From UBA5069 sp964560495 (GTDB lineage Bacteria; Chloroflexota; Anaerolineae; Caldilineales; Caldilineaceae), in NCBI GenBank assembly GCA_964560495.1, contig CAZLMM010000011.1:52030-116029 (forward strand): DNA of 64,000 nucleotides. Direction: 5' to 3'. A model generated the notes under the pieces. That model was given only the letters and a program-made list of their open reading frames with translations. It was not told the origin of the DNA and made no database searches. Positions 44,265 through 53,461 of the stretch are shown piece after piece; within the stretch, counting starts at the first letter, position 1, and the number at the start of each line of letters is the position of its first letter. The position numbers were made by a program, and so were the translations under genes.

Positions 44265-45272
44265 TTAACTTGCCGCGCGCTGACCACCAGCGGCGCGCGG
44301 GACGCGTTTGAGAATGCCCAGATCGTCTTTGGTCAGCGGCGGCTCATGCCTCGGCCCTTCTGATGGAGTTTTCTGTTTCGCTTCACTGCCGGGGCCGCTT
44401 TGACTCACGCCTGTGGGGTAAAACTTGATGCGACGATTGTGCTCATCATCACGCAACTCAATCGAAGCTGAACCCGCGCCCGCTCCATCGAAGCGAAAAC
44501 GTTGCTCAAAGGGGGGCAGCCCAGTGGCGTTGGAGATAATCTGCATCAAGTCTTGATCAGAAAACATTGGGAAACGTTCGCGCAAAATGCGCGCGATACG
44601 TATCTGTCGAAAACTGCCGACAATGTCATCACCGAGTTGCAGTGACGTGATTGTCAAAGGATGGAGACTTTCCAAGAAAACCCCGAGCGAAAGCACTTCC
44701 TTTTCCAATCTGAGGCGCACCTCGTCCAGTAGGCGGTTGCATGGAGGTAGACCGGGGATTACTGGAAGGAGCGCCTGTACGAATTCGGCGTCTTTGGGCA
44801 ATGGTTCTTGCACTTCAAGGCGGCCAATGGCGTCGGTAAAAGCCTTCCTTGCTTTGACTCGCACTTCATTGTAGACCTGTTCGTTGCTCAACATGGCGAG
44901 ACGCGTTAACTTCACCTTCGTCGGTTCGTTGCCGGGCAATTGGTCTGCCGCTCGTTTCAGATCGATCTGATACATGAAGTTGAGAGTGCAGCCAAATGGA
45001 ACCCCATAGATCATCATATCACTCAGCATGAGGTTTGCACGCGTAGGGCGAATGTCGATCCTGCGGTTCACTTTTTCCAGCAGCGAGGGAATAAACGTCC
45101 AGCCTGGCCCAGCCACACGGTTGAAACGCCCCAGGCGATAGATCACCCAGCGCTCCTCTTCTGGGATCACCTGGAAGCGGACGCGAAAAAAGCTGATCAC
45201 GTAGACAACCAAGAAGCCCACAACGGCAATGGCGATCAAGGCATAGACCAGATTCCAGAATGGTGAAGTCAT
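44265..45272 (-). CDS. SPFH/band 7 (stomatin-prohibitin) membrane protein
   Basis: A 335-residue protein with one N-terminal membrane helix ('NLVYALIAIAVVGFLVVYVISFF') followed by an SPFH domain: 'FQVIPEEERWVIYRLGRFNRVAGPGWTFIPSLLEKVNRRIDIRPTR', then a helical region ('EVRVKARKAFTDAIGRLEVQEPLP') typical of stomatin-like proteins. The C-terminal ~90 residues are polar and disordered. SPFH proteins form ring-like membrane scaffolds. It is the last gene of the signalling operon, and its ATG overlaps the stop of the upstream ATPase gene (ATGA), so it is probably the membrane platform of that module. Confidence 0.87.
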   Translation of the reverse strand: MTSPFWNLVYALIAIAVVGFLVVYVISFFRVRFQVIPEEERWVIYRLGRFNRVAGPGWTFIPSLLEKVNRRIDIRPTRANLMLSDMMIYGVPFGCTLNFMYQIDLKRAADQLPGNEPTKVKLTRLAMLSNEQVYNEVRVKARKAFTDAIGRLEVQEPLPKDAEFVQALLPVIPGLPPCNRLLDEVRLRLEKEVLSLGVFLESLHPLTITSLQLGDDIVGSFRQIRIARILRERFPMFSDQDLMQIISNATGLPPFEQRFRFDGAGAGSASIELRDDEHNRRIKFYPTGVSQSGPGSEAKQKTPSEGPRHEPPLTKDDLGILKRVPRAAGGQRAAS

Positions 45273-46309
45273 GACTCGGCGCCTCCTTGATACGCCTGAC
45301 GTCGCAAGAACGTCTCCATGAGGGGGCTGAACCATTCATTGCGCGCCGCTGAACGCAGCAATCCCCGCGTCATCAGATGGCTGATCGTAGCTGCGTCGTC
45401 GGGGCGAACCTGACCGCGCGCCACCCGCAGCGCTGCCTCTTGCTCCTGTTCATGGAGGTTCTGAACGATGCGGGCACACTCATTGTTGACTTCCGGCATG
45501 GAGGAAAAGAGCTGGATCGATTCATCGAAGGAGGGGCGTTCTCGTTTCCACAGCTCGTAGAGCGTTTTGAGCAAGCCAGCATGACCTCCAGCCAGATATT
45601 GAATATTGGCAAGCGCCGAACCATTCAATCGGTCGCTATCCTGGTGGTTCAAAAAGTCAAGCATATGGCGGGCGTCTGCGTCGCTGTACGGGGACAGCGC
45701 ATAGATGTCGTTCTTGAAGAGGTCGTAGAACTTGGATTTACCCAACAAGGGATGGTCCCGCCCCAGAATGTGGGGGAGCTTTTTGGTGAAAATGAGATAG
45801 CCCAACATGTCGCGATTGCCATCGTTGCGCAGCGCAGCCAGGCGGTCGAGCATACTGAGCGGGCCGACCTGCAACACCTCATCGAAATCATCCAAAATAA
45901 ACATCACCCGCAGCTTCTGGCTTTGACACAGCCAGGCCGCCAGGCGATTGAGCCGCTGCTCGTCCGAAATGGCGAGCACTTTTGGGTCCGCAGCCGGTGG
46001 AGAAAACTGTTCGGCGAGATTCTCCAAGTCGACCAGCATCAAGCTCCACAGGCTCTGTGGGGTGCGTTGCCAGCTATTGCCGTCGATTCGTGGGAACAAG
46101 ATGCGCCCGGTCTCCTGGCCCAAAAGCTCATGTTTGTAGCCATAGGGGTCATGACGCAGGAAGTTGGTGATATTCGACTTTCCTGAACCGGCCACGCCGA
46201 CAAAACACAATGAATGTCCCTTGCGCGCCAGGTCGCACACAAGCGTCAATTCGTCACGGCGGAAGGTGGGCGCATAGCGATTCACAAAGTCGATTCCTCC
46301 CCTGAGCAT
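45269..46309 (-). CDS. STAND-like AAA-type ATPase
   Basis: A 346-residue P-loop ATPase. Walker A 'GVAGSGKSNITNFL', Walker B 'RVMFILDDFDEVLQ', sensor-like 'FTKKLPHIL', and 'NIQYLAGGHAGLLKTLYELW', which matches the GGHP-type motif of STAND/archaeal ATPases. The C-terminal part ends in a winged-helix-like segment ('DAATISHLMTRGLLRSAARNEWFSPLMETFLRR'). The start is chosen at 46309, 23 bases after the kinase gene; a longer reading has no support. It overlaps the SPFH gene and lies in the signalling operon. It may switch state after receiving a signal from the kinases. Confidence 0.82.
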   Translation of the reverse strand: MLRGGIDFVNRYAPTFRRDELTLVCDLARKGHSLCFVGVAGSGKSNITNFLRHDPYGYKHELLGQETGRILFPRIDGNSWQRTPQSLWSLMLVDLENLAEQFSPPAADPKVLAISDEQRLNRLAAWLCQSQKLRVMFILDDFDEVLQVGPLSMLDRLAALRNDGNRDMLGYLIFTKKLPHILGRDHPLLGKSKFYDLFKNDIYALSPYSDADARHMLDFLNHQDSDRLNGSALANIQYLAGGHAGLLKTLYELWKRERPSFDESIQLFSSMPEVNNECARIVQNLHEQEQEAALRVARGQVRPDDAATISHLMTRGLLRSAARNEWFSPLMETFLRRQAYQGGAES

Positions 46310-46332
46310 GAACGCGGTTGCCTGACCGAAGC

Positions 46333-47904
46333 CTACCCCAACTTCAGCGCCTGTGCAAGCGCATGGCAAAGGCGCAAGGCGCGACGACATTGTTGGTGGG
46401 GGATGAAGCCAATAGTGGCGACATACATGGCGTCATAAAAGACGCCCAGGCGGTGTTCGGCAAGCGAGAAGTCACACATCTGACCTGCAATCTTTCGTAG
46501 ACCTGTCACCACCTGTAATGCTTTTTGCGCATCGGCAGGAATTCGCTCTGATTGCACGTTGAAATCACCTTCCTCGGCGTGCAGGTAGTCAGCAAAGAAG
46601 GCATCGTCGCTGTACACTTCAAGGGCATGGGCATCCGTCAGCCGGATCAGAATGTCCACTTCCAACTCCACAAAGTCAAGCAGTGCATGATGTAAGCCTG
46701 TCCGCTCAAAGTCGATCACCCAGAGATGGGCGCCATCTGTCAGGAGATTGTCGCCATGAAAGTCGCCATGGGTCACCGCCGGGCGCGCGCAAGTCTCTTG
46801 GCCGCGTGTTTTGGCAGCCGAAAGCCAAAAGCGCAATTGCGATAATTCTTCTGGCGACAGGTGCGAGACCCCCTTTTCCTGCTCGCTGACAAGGCCTGCC
46901 ACCCTCTCCTCCAGGTGAAAGACACGCTCGTACAGGTCAAACATTGGATGTGGAGCAAGGCTCTGACTGCTTACATGGTGCTGCGCCCACACCTTGGTAA
47001 AGAAATGGTGCAACGGCCTGAGAATGTCCTGTGGGTGATGGGCGTTATTGCGATAGAAATCAGAAAAAGTGGGAAGGGTTAGTTCGGTCGTTCCCATAAG
47101 ACTATAGAGGGAAGCTCCCACATCCCAAAATGCAGCGCTGGTGAGCAACTGTGTGTGAAAACCGCCCACCAACCGGTTCCGCACATGCGCTTCGTAGTTT
47201 TCGGCTTCCTTCCTGGCGCGGCCAGACTTTGCCAGCTTGAGCACACAGCGCGCCAGATCATCGGCTTGCGCCAACAGGACCGCCGAACGTCCACGCGACG
47301 CCGCCGGCATGGCGTCGCTGCTTACGCCCATGCTGTGCAGCTCGACAACAGCGCAATTGATGGCAACCTGCGCCACAACATCGTCGAGCAGCGTCTCTGG
47401 GACATCGTCGTTCTCATCCTCTATCAAACTTCTGAGCAGTCGAGGTGCGTCCCATCCGGCGGGCCAACGAATGGTCATAGCGTTGACGCGCGGCGATTGC
47501 CGGTGCGCGGCAGCGATCACGGCCTGTATCAAGTCGGTGGGCGCCGACGCCTTGCTGATCCAATCGACGACCTGGGACTGACGCGCCCGCCTGGTCACGT
47601 TGGTGTCCAGGTGGGCTGAATAGAGGATGCACTTGGCCGATTCCAGAACCTCTAGCACGGCAAACACGGTGCGTGCGTCCGGGTCATAATCATCGAGCAG
47701 ACGCACATCGACGACCGCAACATGGGGGCGAAATCGGCGCGCTGTGCGCGCCACATCTTCTACAAGGCTGCCCTTTTGCTCGAGACTGTCCGTACAGAGA
47801 AACTCCACAGACAACTCATAGGGCGTCAATATCTCGATCAAGTCTGTCCCCACCTGCGGATCGTTGTCGATGACCAGTATGCGGGCGCGTTCTACGCTGT
47901 TCAT
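46333..47904 (-). CDS. Response-regulator receiver fused to an aminoglycoside-phosphotransferase-like kinase
   Basis: A 523-residue fusion. Residues 8-135 are a receiver ('ARILVIDNDPQVGTDLIEIL', phospho-acceptor Asp66 in 'VAVVDVRLLDD', 'ILYSAHLD', and Lys118 in 'ISKASAP'). Residues ~140-520 form an APH-type kinase fold. Lys223 in 'CVLKLAKSGRARKEAENYEAHV' would bind ATP with Glu234 or Glu238. 'THGDFHGDNLL' (378-388) is the catalytic HGDxxxxN loop, and 'LWVIDFERTG' gives the metal Asp398. The active site therefore looks complete. A receiver controlling a small-molecule- or protein-kinase fold is unusual. The gene lies between a histidine kinase gene (16 bases) and the STAND-like ATPase gene. 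I cannot rule out that this kinase-like part is one of the 'ternary complex associated' domains described in NTPase conflict systems. Confidence 0.87.
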   Translation of the reverse strand: MNSVERARILVIDNDPQVGTDLIEILTPYELSVEFLCTDSLEQKGSLVEDVARTARRFRPHVAVVDVRLLDDYDPDARTVFAVLEVLESAKCILYSAHLDTNVTRRARQSQVVDWISKASAPTDLIQAVIAAAHRQSPRVNAMTIRWPAGWDAPRLLRSLIEDENDDVPETLLDDVVAQVAINCAVVELHSMGVSSDAMPAASRGRSAVLLAQADDLARCVLKLAKSGRARKEAENYEAHVRNRLVGGFHTQLLTSAAFWDVGASLYSLMGTTELTLPTFSDFYRNNAHHPQDILRPLHHFFTKVWAQHHVSSQSLAPHPMFDLYERVFHLEERVAGLVSEQEKGVSHLSPEELSQLRFWLSAAKTRGQETCARPAVTHGDFHGDNLLTDGAHLWVIDFERTGLHHALLDFVELEVDILIRLTDAHALEVYSDDAFFADYLHAEEGDFNVQSERIPADAQKALQVVTGLRKIAGQMCDFSLAEHRLGVFYDAMYVATIGFIPHQQCRRALRLCHALAQALKLG

Positions 47905-47920
47905 TGTGCGTCCCCTTCAT

Positions 47921-50887
47921 TCACCACCGAGCGCCCGGCGCAGTGGGCAGGAGCACGGCGAAACGTGCGCCCTTGCCCAGCTCGCTCCAGTCCAGCCAGG
48001 CATGGCCGCCGTGGGCCTTGACGATGTAGCCAACCAAGAGCAGACCGCGTCCCGAACCACCATGAACGGGGGCTTGATCGTGATGGATGGGTTGGTGAAA
48101 AAGCAACGGGCGAATTTCCTCCCGCACTCCCATGCCGTTGTCCTCCACATAAAGATGAACCGCCTCTCCCATATAGCGGGTGGAGAGCTTTATGCACGCT
48201 GCGCCATTCCCCTGCACAACATGGGCGACGCCGTTGCGAATGAGATGACGCACCACGCTGCGCAGCCACTTCTCCGAAATGGCAACCCGCACATCCAGAC
48301 AATTTGGCTCGAATGAAAAGGCGACTTCTGGATGTCGTTTCTCATGCGCCTTGATCTCAGCGCGCACGAGCTGATCCAGCAAGGCTGGGTTGCGCACCTG
48401 TGCGCTGCCCAGTTCCAACAGGCTTTCACTGATCTCCGGTAGCTCCAGCTCGCCGGCCACCTCATCGATCATTTCCAACCGCCTCAACGCCGCTTCAGAC
48501 AGCCCAGATGTCTGGCGCAGAATGTGCGTCGAGCGGCGGATTGCGCCCACGGCCTTGTTCGTATCGTGGACGATGTCTGCGCCCCAGGCAGCCATGGCGG
48601 CGATGGCGTTGGTGCGCGTCAACTCTTGAGAATAGGTGCGCAGATTCTCATAGAGCCGGGCATTGTCGATGGCGACTGCCGCCTGCCCCGCCACCATGCC
48701 CAACAAATCTTTATGACGTTCCTCGAAGGCGTTTTCCTGAGAGAAGTGGCGCAGGGCCAGTACGCCGATGAACTCGTCGTGGGCAATCATGGGTGCGCCG
48801 AGCCAGCTCCACGAGCGCATTGGTTGTTCGCTGCCGGGGTTGTTCGCCTGCATCCATTGGCGCATGGCTAGACGGTTGCTGAGCAAAAGCGGATTTTCAC
48901 TGCGCGTGCGACAGAACCAGTCATAGACATCGTTACGTTCGCCCAACATGCGTTCTCGATAGACCGGATCAAATTGTTTTGTTTCGTCCCCAACCTCCTG
49001 ACCATGTTCGTAGACGACAGGAAAACGCAACGAACCGGTTTGCGAATCGAAGATGGTAAGACACATGTCGTGGATTGGCAGATCGATATCCTTGAGGGCA
49101 GCCTGCGTCAACCTGTAGATGCCCTTGATTTCGTTCTCTACCGCGCTCTGCTGGCTGTGAAGCGCGACCTGCGTGTTGCGGTCGGGCACATCCACCGCGC
49201 TGATGCGGCGCTGAAAATCGCTGACTGCCCGCAGCTCTCGCAGACGCTGCCCATATTTACGGGCATTGTCCATGACGATAGCCACCTCGCGTCCCAACGT
49301 CTCCAGGAAATAGCGATCATAATCGCTGAAGGCGTAATCCTGTTCATAGTTGCGCAGTCCGATCACACCAGTGATGCGGTCGCCCAGCCACATGGGCGCC
49401 GCGATGCAACTCTTGATGTCACGGCGATAAGCCGGATCGATGAGTTCGGCCAGGTTCGACGAGGCGAAGTCATCGATGACGACGCTTTCTCTGCGCCGGA
49501 TGACCAGGTCGATGAGTCCAGGCCGCTCGCCCAGCCGTCGCGGGCTGAAGATCGAGCCGGGTCCTTTGTCTGCCTCTTCGACGCGCCGACCTTGATCGTA
49601 AACTTTCGTCAACGTGATCTGTTCCGTCCTCACATCGAAGTCCGCCAGGAAAAAGCCGGAGGTGTCATAGTGCCGCGAAAGCGTCTCGCGCACCTGGCGC
49701 GCCTGTGCGTCCCAATCCAGGATGTCGGCGATGCTGTGCTGCACTTCAATCACCCGGTCGCGGATATTCTTCTGCTCTTGAACTTCGTCGAACAGGCTTG
49801 CACTGTGGAGCGTGACGGCGATGTGGGGCGCCAGGCGGCGGATGAATTCCCGTTCGTCTGCACTGATGCCATTCGCTTGCGCGCTGGCGACGTGGAGGGT
49901 GCCAATGACTGTACCCTGGGAAAGGAGCGGGAGAACAAAATGAGAGCGCAGCTTTGCTTCCACTGGTCCAGAGATGGCGAAACCATCGTCCGAGGCGTCC
50001 ACATCTCTGACGTATCGTTGGCGTTTGGTCGTCGCCACATAGCCATCCAGGTTGTTGCGATTGAACGCCGCGCTCCACTGGCCACGCTGGCGAATGCTCT
50101 TGTCGCGCAGCCATGCCCCGCGCGAAACAAGCTGGCTGCGGTCTCGGTTCGCCGTGGTGACGGCGGCGTAATCTGCGCGGGTATTCTTGATGAGGATGCG
50201 AGCAACGATGCGCGGCAGTTTCTTGACAGGCTGACCCGACGCCGCCTCGCTGATCCGCTGGGCGGCCCACTGCACATCGAGGAGCCGTTTCGTCTCTTTG
50301 CCGCGCTTTTCGCCGATGCGCACGCCGGCGCCAACCAGCTCCAGAATGCTGTCGATCATGTTGCGGTCGGCGGCGAGAAAGGGGCCAGCGCGCTGCTGAT
50401 CTCGTTTGTTGCAGACGCCAACGATGTAGGCCGTCTCGCTGGTGTGGACGCGCGCCAGGATGGCCGATTTGGTTTGAAAGACTTCAAGACCGGGCACCAA
50501 TCGCTCTGGGTCGTCGCCGGGTGGGTCGATGACGCGTGGGCGTTCGCTCTGAATCAATTGATCCAGCAGTCCTGTGCGTTCCAGTCGGCGCCCGTTGAGT
50601 TCGCTGTGTTTCAACGACCAAACAATCTCGATCCAGGTGCGCTGACTCTTTTCTTCTGACATTTCCTGGGCGATAAAGGCGTCGTCGGCGTCGAGGGCTG
50701 CCGTCACAGCCGGCAAGATGCGGGCAAGAATGTCGACCAGGTTGCTCTTCTCTCGACTCTCGAGCTGGCGCACCTCCTGTTTCGCCTTGTTGAGGGCGCC
50801 CACAAGCTGCTGATATTTGCGCGCGTCGCGTTTTGTATCACTTTGTTGAGGCGATTGAAGATCGTCCCGGGGGCGAATGAGCGTCAT
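47921..50887 (-). CDS. Multi-GAF sensor histidine kinase
   Basis: Soluble histidine kinase of 988 residues. After a coiled-coil start ('RKYQQLVGALNKAKQEVRQLESREK') there are about four GAF-type sensor domains (roughly 45-185, 205-365, 385-545 and 575-745). The phospho-acceptor is His774 in 'DIVHDTNKAVGAIRR'. The ATPase domain has the N box at 'RHLIRNGVAHVV' (Asn885), 'VEDNGMGV' (Asp916) and 'GGSGRGLLLVGYIVKAHGG'. No membrane helix is present. Its start overlaps the stop of the upstream receiver gene (ATGA), so the two are coupled and that receiver is the probable partner. Confidence 0.92.
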   Translation of the reverse strand: MTLIRPRDDLQSPQQSDTKRDARKYQQLVGALNKAKQEVRQLESREKSNLVDILARILPAVTAALDADDAFIAQEMSEEKSQRTWIEIVWSLKHSELNGRRLERTGLLDQLIQSERPRVIDPPGDDPERLVPGLEVFQTKSAILARVHTSETAYIVGVCNKRDQQRAGPFLAADRNMIDSILELVGAGVRIGEKRGKETKRLLDVQWAAQRISEAASGQPVKKLPRIVARILIKNTRADYAAVTTANRDRSQLVSRGAWLRDKSIRQRGQWSAAFNRNNLDGYVATTKRQRYVRDVDASDDGFAISGPVEAKLRSHFVLPLLSQGTVIGTLHVASAQANGISADEREFIRRLAPHIAVTLHSASLFDEVQEQKNIRDRVIEVQHSIADILDWDAQARQVRETLSRHYDTSGFFLADFDVRTEQITLTKVYDQGRRVEEADKGPGSIFSPRRLGERPGLIDLVIRRRESVVIDDFASSNLAELIDPAYRRDIKSCIAAPMWLGDRITGVIGLRNYEQDYAFSDYDRYFLETLGREVAIVMDNARKYGQRLRELRAVSDFQRRISAVDVPDRNTQVALHSQQSAVENEIKGIYRLTQAALKDIDLPIHDMCLTIFDSQTGSLRFPVVYEHGQEVGDETKQFDPVYRERMLGERNDVYDWFCRTRSENPLLLSNRLAMRQWMQANNPGSEQPMRSWSWLGAPMIAHDEFIGVLALRHFSQENAFEERHKDLLGMVAGQAAVAIDNARLYENLRTYSQELTRTNAIAAMAAWGADIVHDTNKAVGAIRRSTHILRQTSGLSEAALRRLEMIDEVAGELELPEISESLLELGSAQVRNPALLDQLVRAEIKAHEKRHPEVAFSFEPNCLDVRVAISEKWLRSVVRHLIRNGVAHVVQGNGAACIKLSTRYMGEAVHLYVEDNGMGVREEIRPLLFHQPIHHDQAPVHGGSGRGLLLVGYIVKAHGGHAWLDWSELGKGARFAVLLPTAPGARW

Positions 50888-51363
50888 GATGAATTTCCTT
50901 GCAAAAGCTCAGCAATGATCTTGACAAACTCTTCTGGGTCAAAGGGTTTTTCCATGTGGCGCGTGTTATGACTCCACTCGGCAATCTGTCTGTCAAAGTC
51001 CGAGAGATCGGCCACGGCAGAAAGCACGATCGCCGGCGTATTGCTGTTGGTAGCCCACTCGCCATTCTGTCCGAATTGCCCACGCCGCAATCGGGTGAGA
51101 AACTCCAATCCGGTTCTCTGCCAGTTCACTCCCTCGAAGTGGATGTTCTCCACCACGTCGCCGTCAACATTCAACGAATGAGGGTGAATCATGACATCGC
51201 AGCAGATCAGGTCATAGTGGACGCTGCGCAGGCGCTCGATCACACCCCGATCAGCCGTCAGTTCCACAGTGTAACCCAGAGTGTATTCGAGCAATTCCTT
51301 CAGCGGCGACATGCTCTCGTAGTCGTCATCGAAGAGAAGAATCCGTTTGGCTTCAGCCGTCAT
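50884..51363 (-). CDS. Stand-alone response regulator receiver
   Basis: A 159-residue single-domain receiver without an output domain. Acidic triad 'LLFDDDYE' (10-15), phospho-acceptor Asp56 in 'DLICCDVMIH', Ser115 in 'IVLSAVAD' and Lys139 in 'HMEKPF' are all present. An insertion of about 30 residues after Asp56 ('PHSLNVDGDVVENIHFEGVNWQRTG') makes it longer than CheY. It sits between two histidine kinase genes, overlapping both by four bases, and so may relay phosphate between them or to the receiver-kinase fusion. Confidence 0.92.
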   Translation of the reverse strand: MTAEAKRILLFDDDYESMSPLKELLEYTLGYTVELTADRGVIERLRSVHYDLICCDVMIHPHSLNVDGDVVENIHFEGVNWQRTGLEFLTRLRRGQFGQNGEWATNSNTPAIVLSAVADLSDFDRQIAEWSHNTRHMEKPFDPEEFVKIIAELLQGNSS

Positions 51364-53276
51364 GTTGTCTCCTTTCGGTGCAGCGAAGGTTGGCGCAGGG
51401 GGATCGTGAGCGACAGGGTGACAAGATGCGCTCGTCCCTGGCGAAAGAGTCTGTTTGTCGGCTCGCTGCGCGCCAGGATGCGTCCGCCGTGCCCGTCAAC
51501 CACAGCTTTGGCCTCCCACAAGCCGATGCCGGTGCCAGGAATGCGCCGCAGTTTGGCTTCGATAAGCGCGCGATGACCTTGCTCAAAGATGCGTTCCCGT
51601 TGGTCGTCGGGGATGGCGTCGCCCAGGTCAGATACTTCGATGGTGGCGCTGGCTTCGTCGAGCGACACAGCCGGGTCGATCTTGGCGCGCACAATGATGC
51701 GCGTTGTGGGATAGGAGTATTTGAGCGCGTTGTCGATGAGGTTGCTGACTGCAATGGTCAGGCGGGCAATGTCCACCTCAGCGATGGGCAGGGTCTCCAC
51801 ACTTTCATCCATGGTCAGGGTGCGTTGGCGTCTATCGGCTTCGGGTGCAAAGGCCTCGATGCAGTTGCCCACCAACACTGAAAGGGGATACGGCTCGAAC
51901 TTGAGGTCTTCTTTTTCGATGAGCAGCGTGTGAGAGTTGACAGTCTCTGCCACACTGCTGCCCAGATGGAGCGCCAGGCGTTTGGCGCTGTTGAGATAAT
52001 TCTGCAGCAGACGCAGGCTTGCGTCGCTGAGCGGGCGGTCCAACAACATCTTTGCGCCGCCCACCTGGGTGGTGATGGGCGTGATAGCTGTCCGCACCTG
52101 GTGGGTGAGCAATTTCATCATGCTCTCTTTTTGTTTCTGCTGCGCTTGCAGATGAAGAATTTCAAGCTCGGTCAGGATGAACCAGCCCACAATGCGCCCG
52201 ATTTCGCGCAGAAAGCGATGTTCACGCTTGAGGTCAACTGGCCGGGCAAAACTCCCAAAGACCAACACCCCTCGGTAGAGAGAGCCGAGGGCGACCGGAA
52301 AGGCGCACGCAGCGGCGCTCAGGAGATCGCTGTTCGACCCACGCACCCCCTTGCTAAACCAGGTGGGATCGTCAATCGTACTTGGAATACGACTGCCAGC
52401 CATTGGCAAAGTCGCTTTCTTCCAATTGAAGTGAGGTAATTGGCTTACAAGGCGCGCAGGCAGACCCGATTGCGCCAACGGCGCCAGCACGGTGTCATTC
52501 TGGCGGATGTTGGCGAAAAAAAGAACATATTCTGCGCCACAGTATTCCTGGATCTGGCGCAGAAGGCTGGCGGCAAATTCTTGAAGATCACCCACCTCAT
52601 CAATGGCGGAAAAACGATCCATGGCGCGCAGTTTGTCCAGAAAGCCCTGCTCTCTGTGGGCCTTTAGCCGATCGTGCTCCGCCTCAGCCAGGCGCGTCAC
52701 CAGGCTGGCCTCGCGATCGAGGCGGCTGACAAAATCGGCGGAAGGATCGGGCAGGCCGTTGGCGCACCGATGTAGCTCATCAGCCACGCCATCATCCAGA
52801 AAGACAACCTGTTGGCGTTTTCCCAAGCGAATTGCCTCGATGCTGCGCTCGATCTCGCTGATTCCTTCCGGCGGCCGGAATTGGCCGGTGAGCAGCACGG
52901 CAATGGGTTGACCATGAACATGCACCACCCTTGCCATATCCAGCAGCCCCATGTGACAGCGGTATTCTTGCGTCTGGGCGGGAGTGCTGCCGCTGCTGAT
53001 GACAGAGCGCACTCGTTGAATATCGCAATGCTCGCACGCCTCGTTGCCGCCGGCGACCCGTTGAGGATTGCGCAACGTCTGGCAGAAGTCACGAAAGCTC
53101 GCTACGTGATTCACAGGGTCGATGCGCTGGAAGGTCTCGGTAGGCTGGTCGTAGTCGATGATGGTGAGCGCGCAGCCCAGCCGTACGCTGCAGCCAGCCT
53201 CGATGACTGACAGCGAATCCGCATCCAGGATGGCGCTGAGTCGCATCGGGACGAAGGGCCAGGAGTCTGCTTGCAT
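51360..53276 (-). CDS. PocR-domain sensor histidine kinase
   Basis: A 638-residue kinase. The N-terminal PocR ligand-binding domain carries the Cys pair 'ACEHCDIQRVRS' and 'YRCHMGLLDMARVVHVHGQPIAVLLTGQFRPPE'; it is a PAS-like domain proposed to bind small hydrophilic or hydrocarbon ligands. A GAF-like domain follows ('LLRQIQEYCGAEYVLFFANI'). The phospho-acceptor is His392 in 'KLLTHQVRTAITPI', and the ATPase domain has 'NLIDNALKYSYP', 'VSDLGDAIPDDQRERIFEQGHRA' and 'GTGIGLWEAKAVVDGHGG'. It is the first gene after an internal promoter and an RNA hairpin, and it overlaps the receiver gene that follows. Confidence 0.92.
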   Translation of the reverse strand: MQADSWPFVPMRLSAILDADSLSVIEAGCSVRLGCALTIIDYDQPTETFQRIDPVNHVASFRDFCQTLRNPQRVAGGNEACEHCDIQRVRSVISSGSTPAQTQEYRCHMGLLDMARVVHVHGQPIAVLLTGQFRPPEGISEIERSIEAIRLGKRQQVVFLDDGVADELHRCANGLPDPSADFVSRLDREASLVTRLAEAEHDRLKAHREQGFLDKLRAMDRFSAIDEVGDLQEFAASLLRQIQEYCGAEYVLFFANIRQNDTVLAPLAQSGLPARLVSQLPHFNWKKATLPMAGSRIPSTIDDPTWFSKGVRGSNSDLLSAAACAFPVALGSLYRGVLVFGSFARPVDLKREHRFLREIGRIVGWFILTELEILHLQAQQKQKESMMKLLTHQVRTAITPITTQVGGAKMLLDRPLSDASLRLLQNYLNSAKRLALHLGSSVAETVNSHTLLIEKEDLKFEPYPLSVLVGNCIEAFAPEADRRQRTLTMDESVETLPIAEVDIARLTIAVSNLIDNALKYSYPTTRIIVRAKIDPAVSLDEASATIEVSDLGDAIPDDQRERIFEQGHRALIEAKLRRIPGTGIGLWEAKAVVDGHGGRILARSEPTNRLFRQGRAHLVTLSLTIPLRQPSLHRKETT

Positions 53277-53325
53277 TACACCCTCTCAGCCGACTTGCGT
53301 CGGACCGCATGTAGAAAAGACATAA

Positions 53326-53350
53326 ACGCCCACAGCTCTGCTGTGGGCGT
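53326..53350 (-). terminator. Hairpin with U-rich tail in the leader of the kinase genes (terminator or attenuator)
   Basis: ACGCCCACAG (53326-53335) pairs perfectly with 53341-53350 around a five-base loop. On the minus strand it is followed by TTTATGTCTTTT. It can end transcripts from the upstream NTPase gene. Because a promoter lies upstream of it, it could also attenuate the kinase operon. The other ~150 bases of the 181-base gap show no gene. Confidence 0.6.
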
Positions 53351-53431
53351 GAACTCGTTTGCGGCGTCGGACTCTGACGCGTGCTGCTGCTGGGGCCACA
53401 ACAGAGACGTCCTGCATTGAAATGTAGTGAA

Positions 53432-53461
53432 AGTGTACGGCGTACTGGCTTTGGTTGTCAA
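53432..53461 (-). promoter_or_regulatory. Possible promoter of the kinase operon
   Basis: On the minus strand TTGACA (53456-53461) overlaps the stop codon of the NTPase gene. After 18 bases TACACT (53432-53437) could be a -10. It would give a leader of about 150 bases containing the hairpin at 53326-53350. Confidence 0.45.

Noticed and set aside
48974..50659. A 561-codon open frame antisense to the multi-GAF histidine kinase
   Set aside because: The sense strand encodes clear GAF domains, and the antisense product has no recognisable domain.
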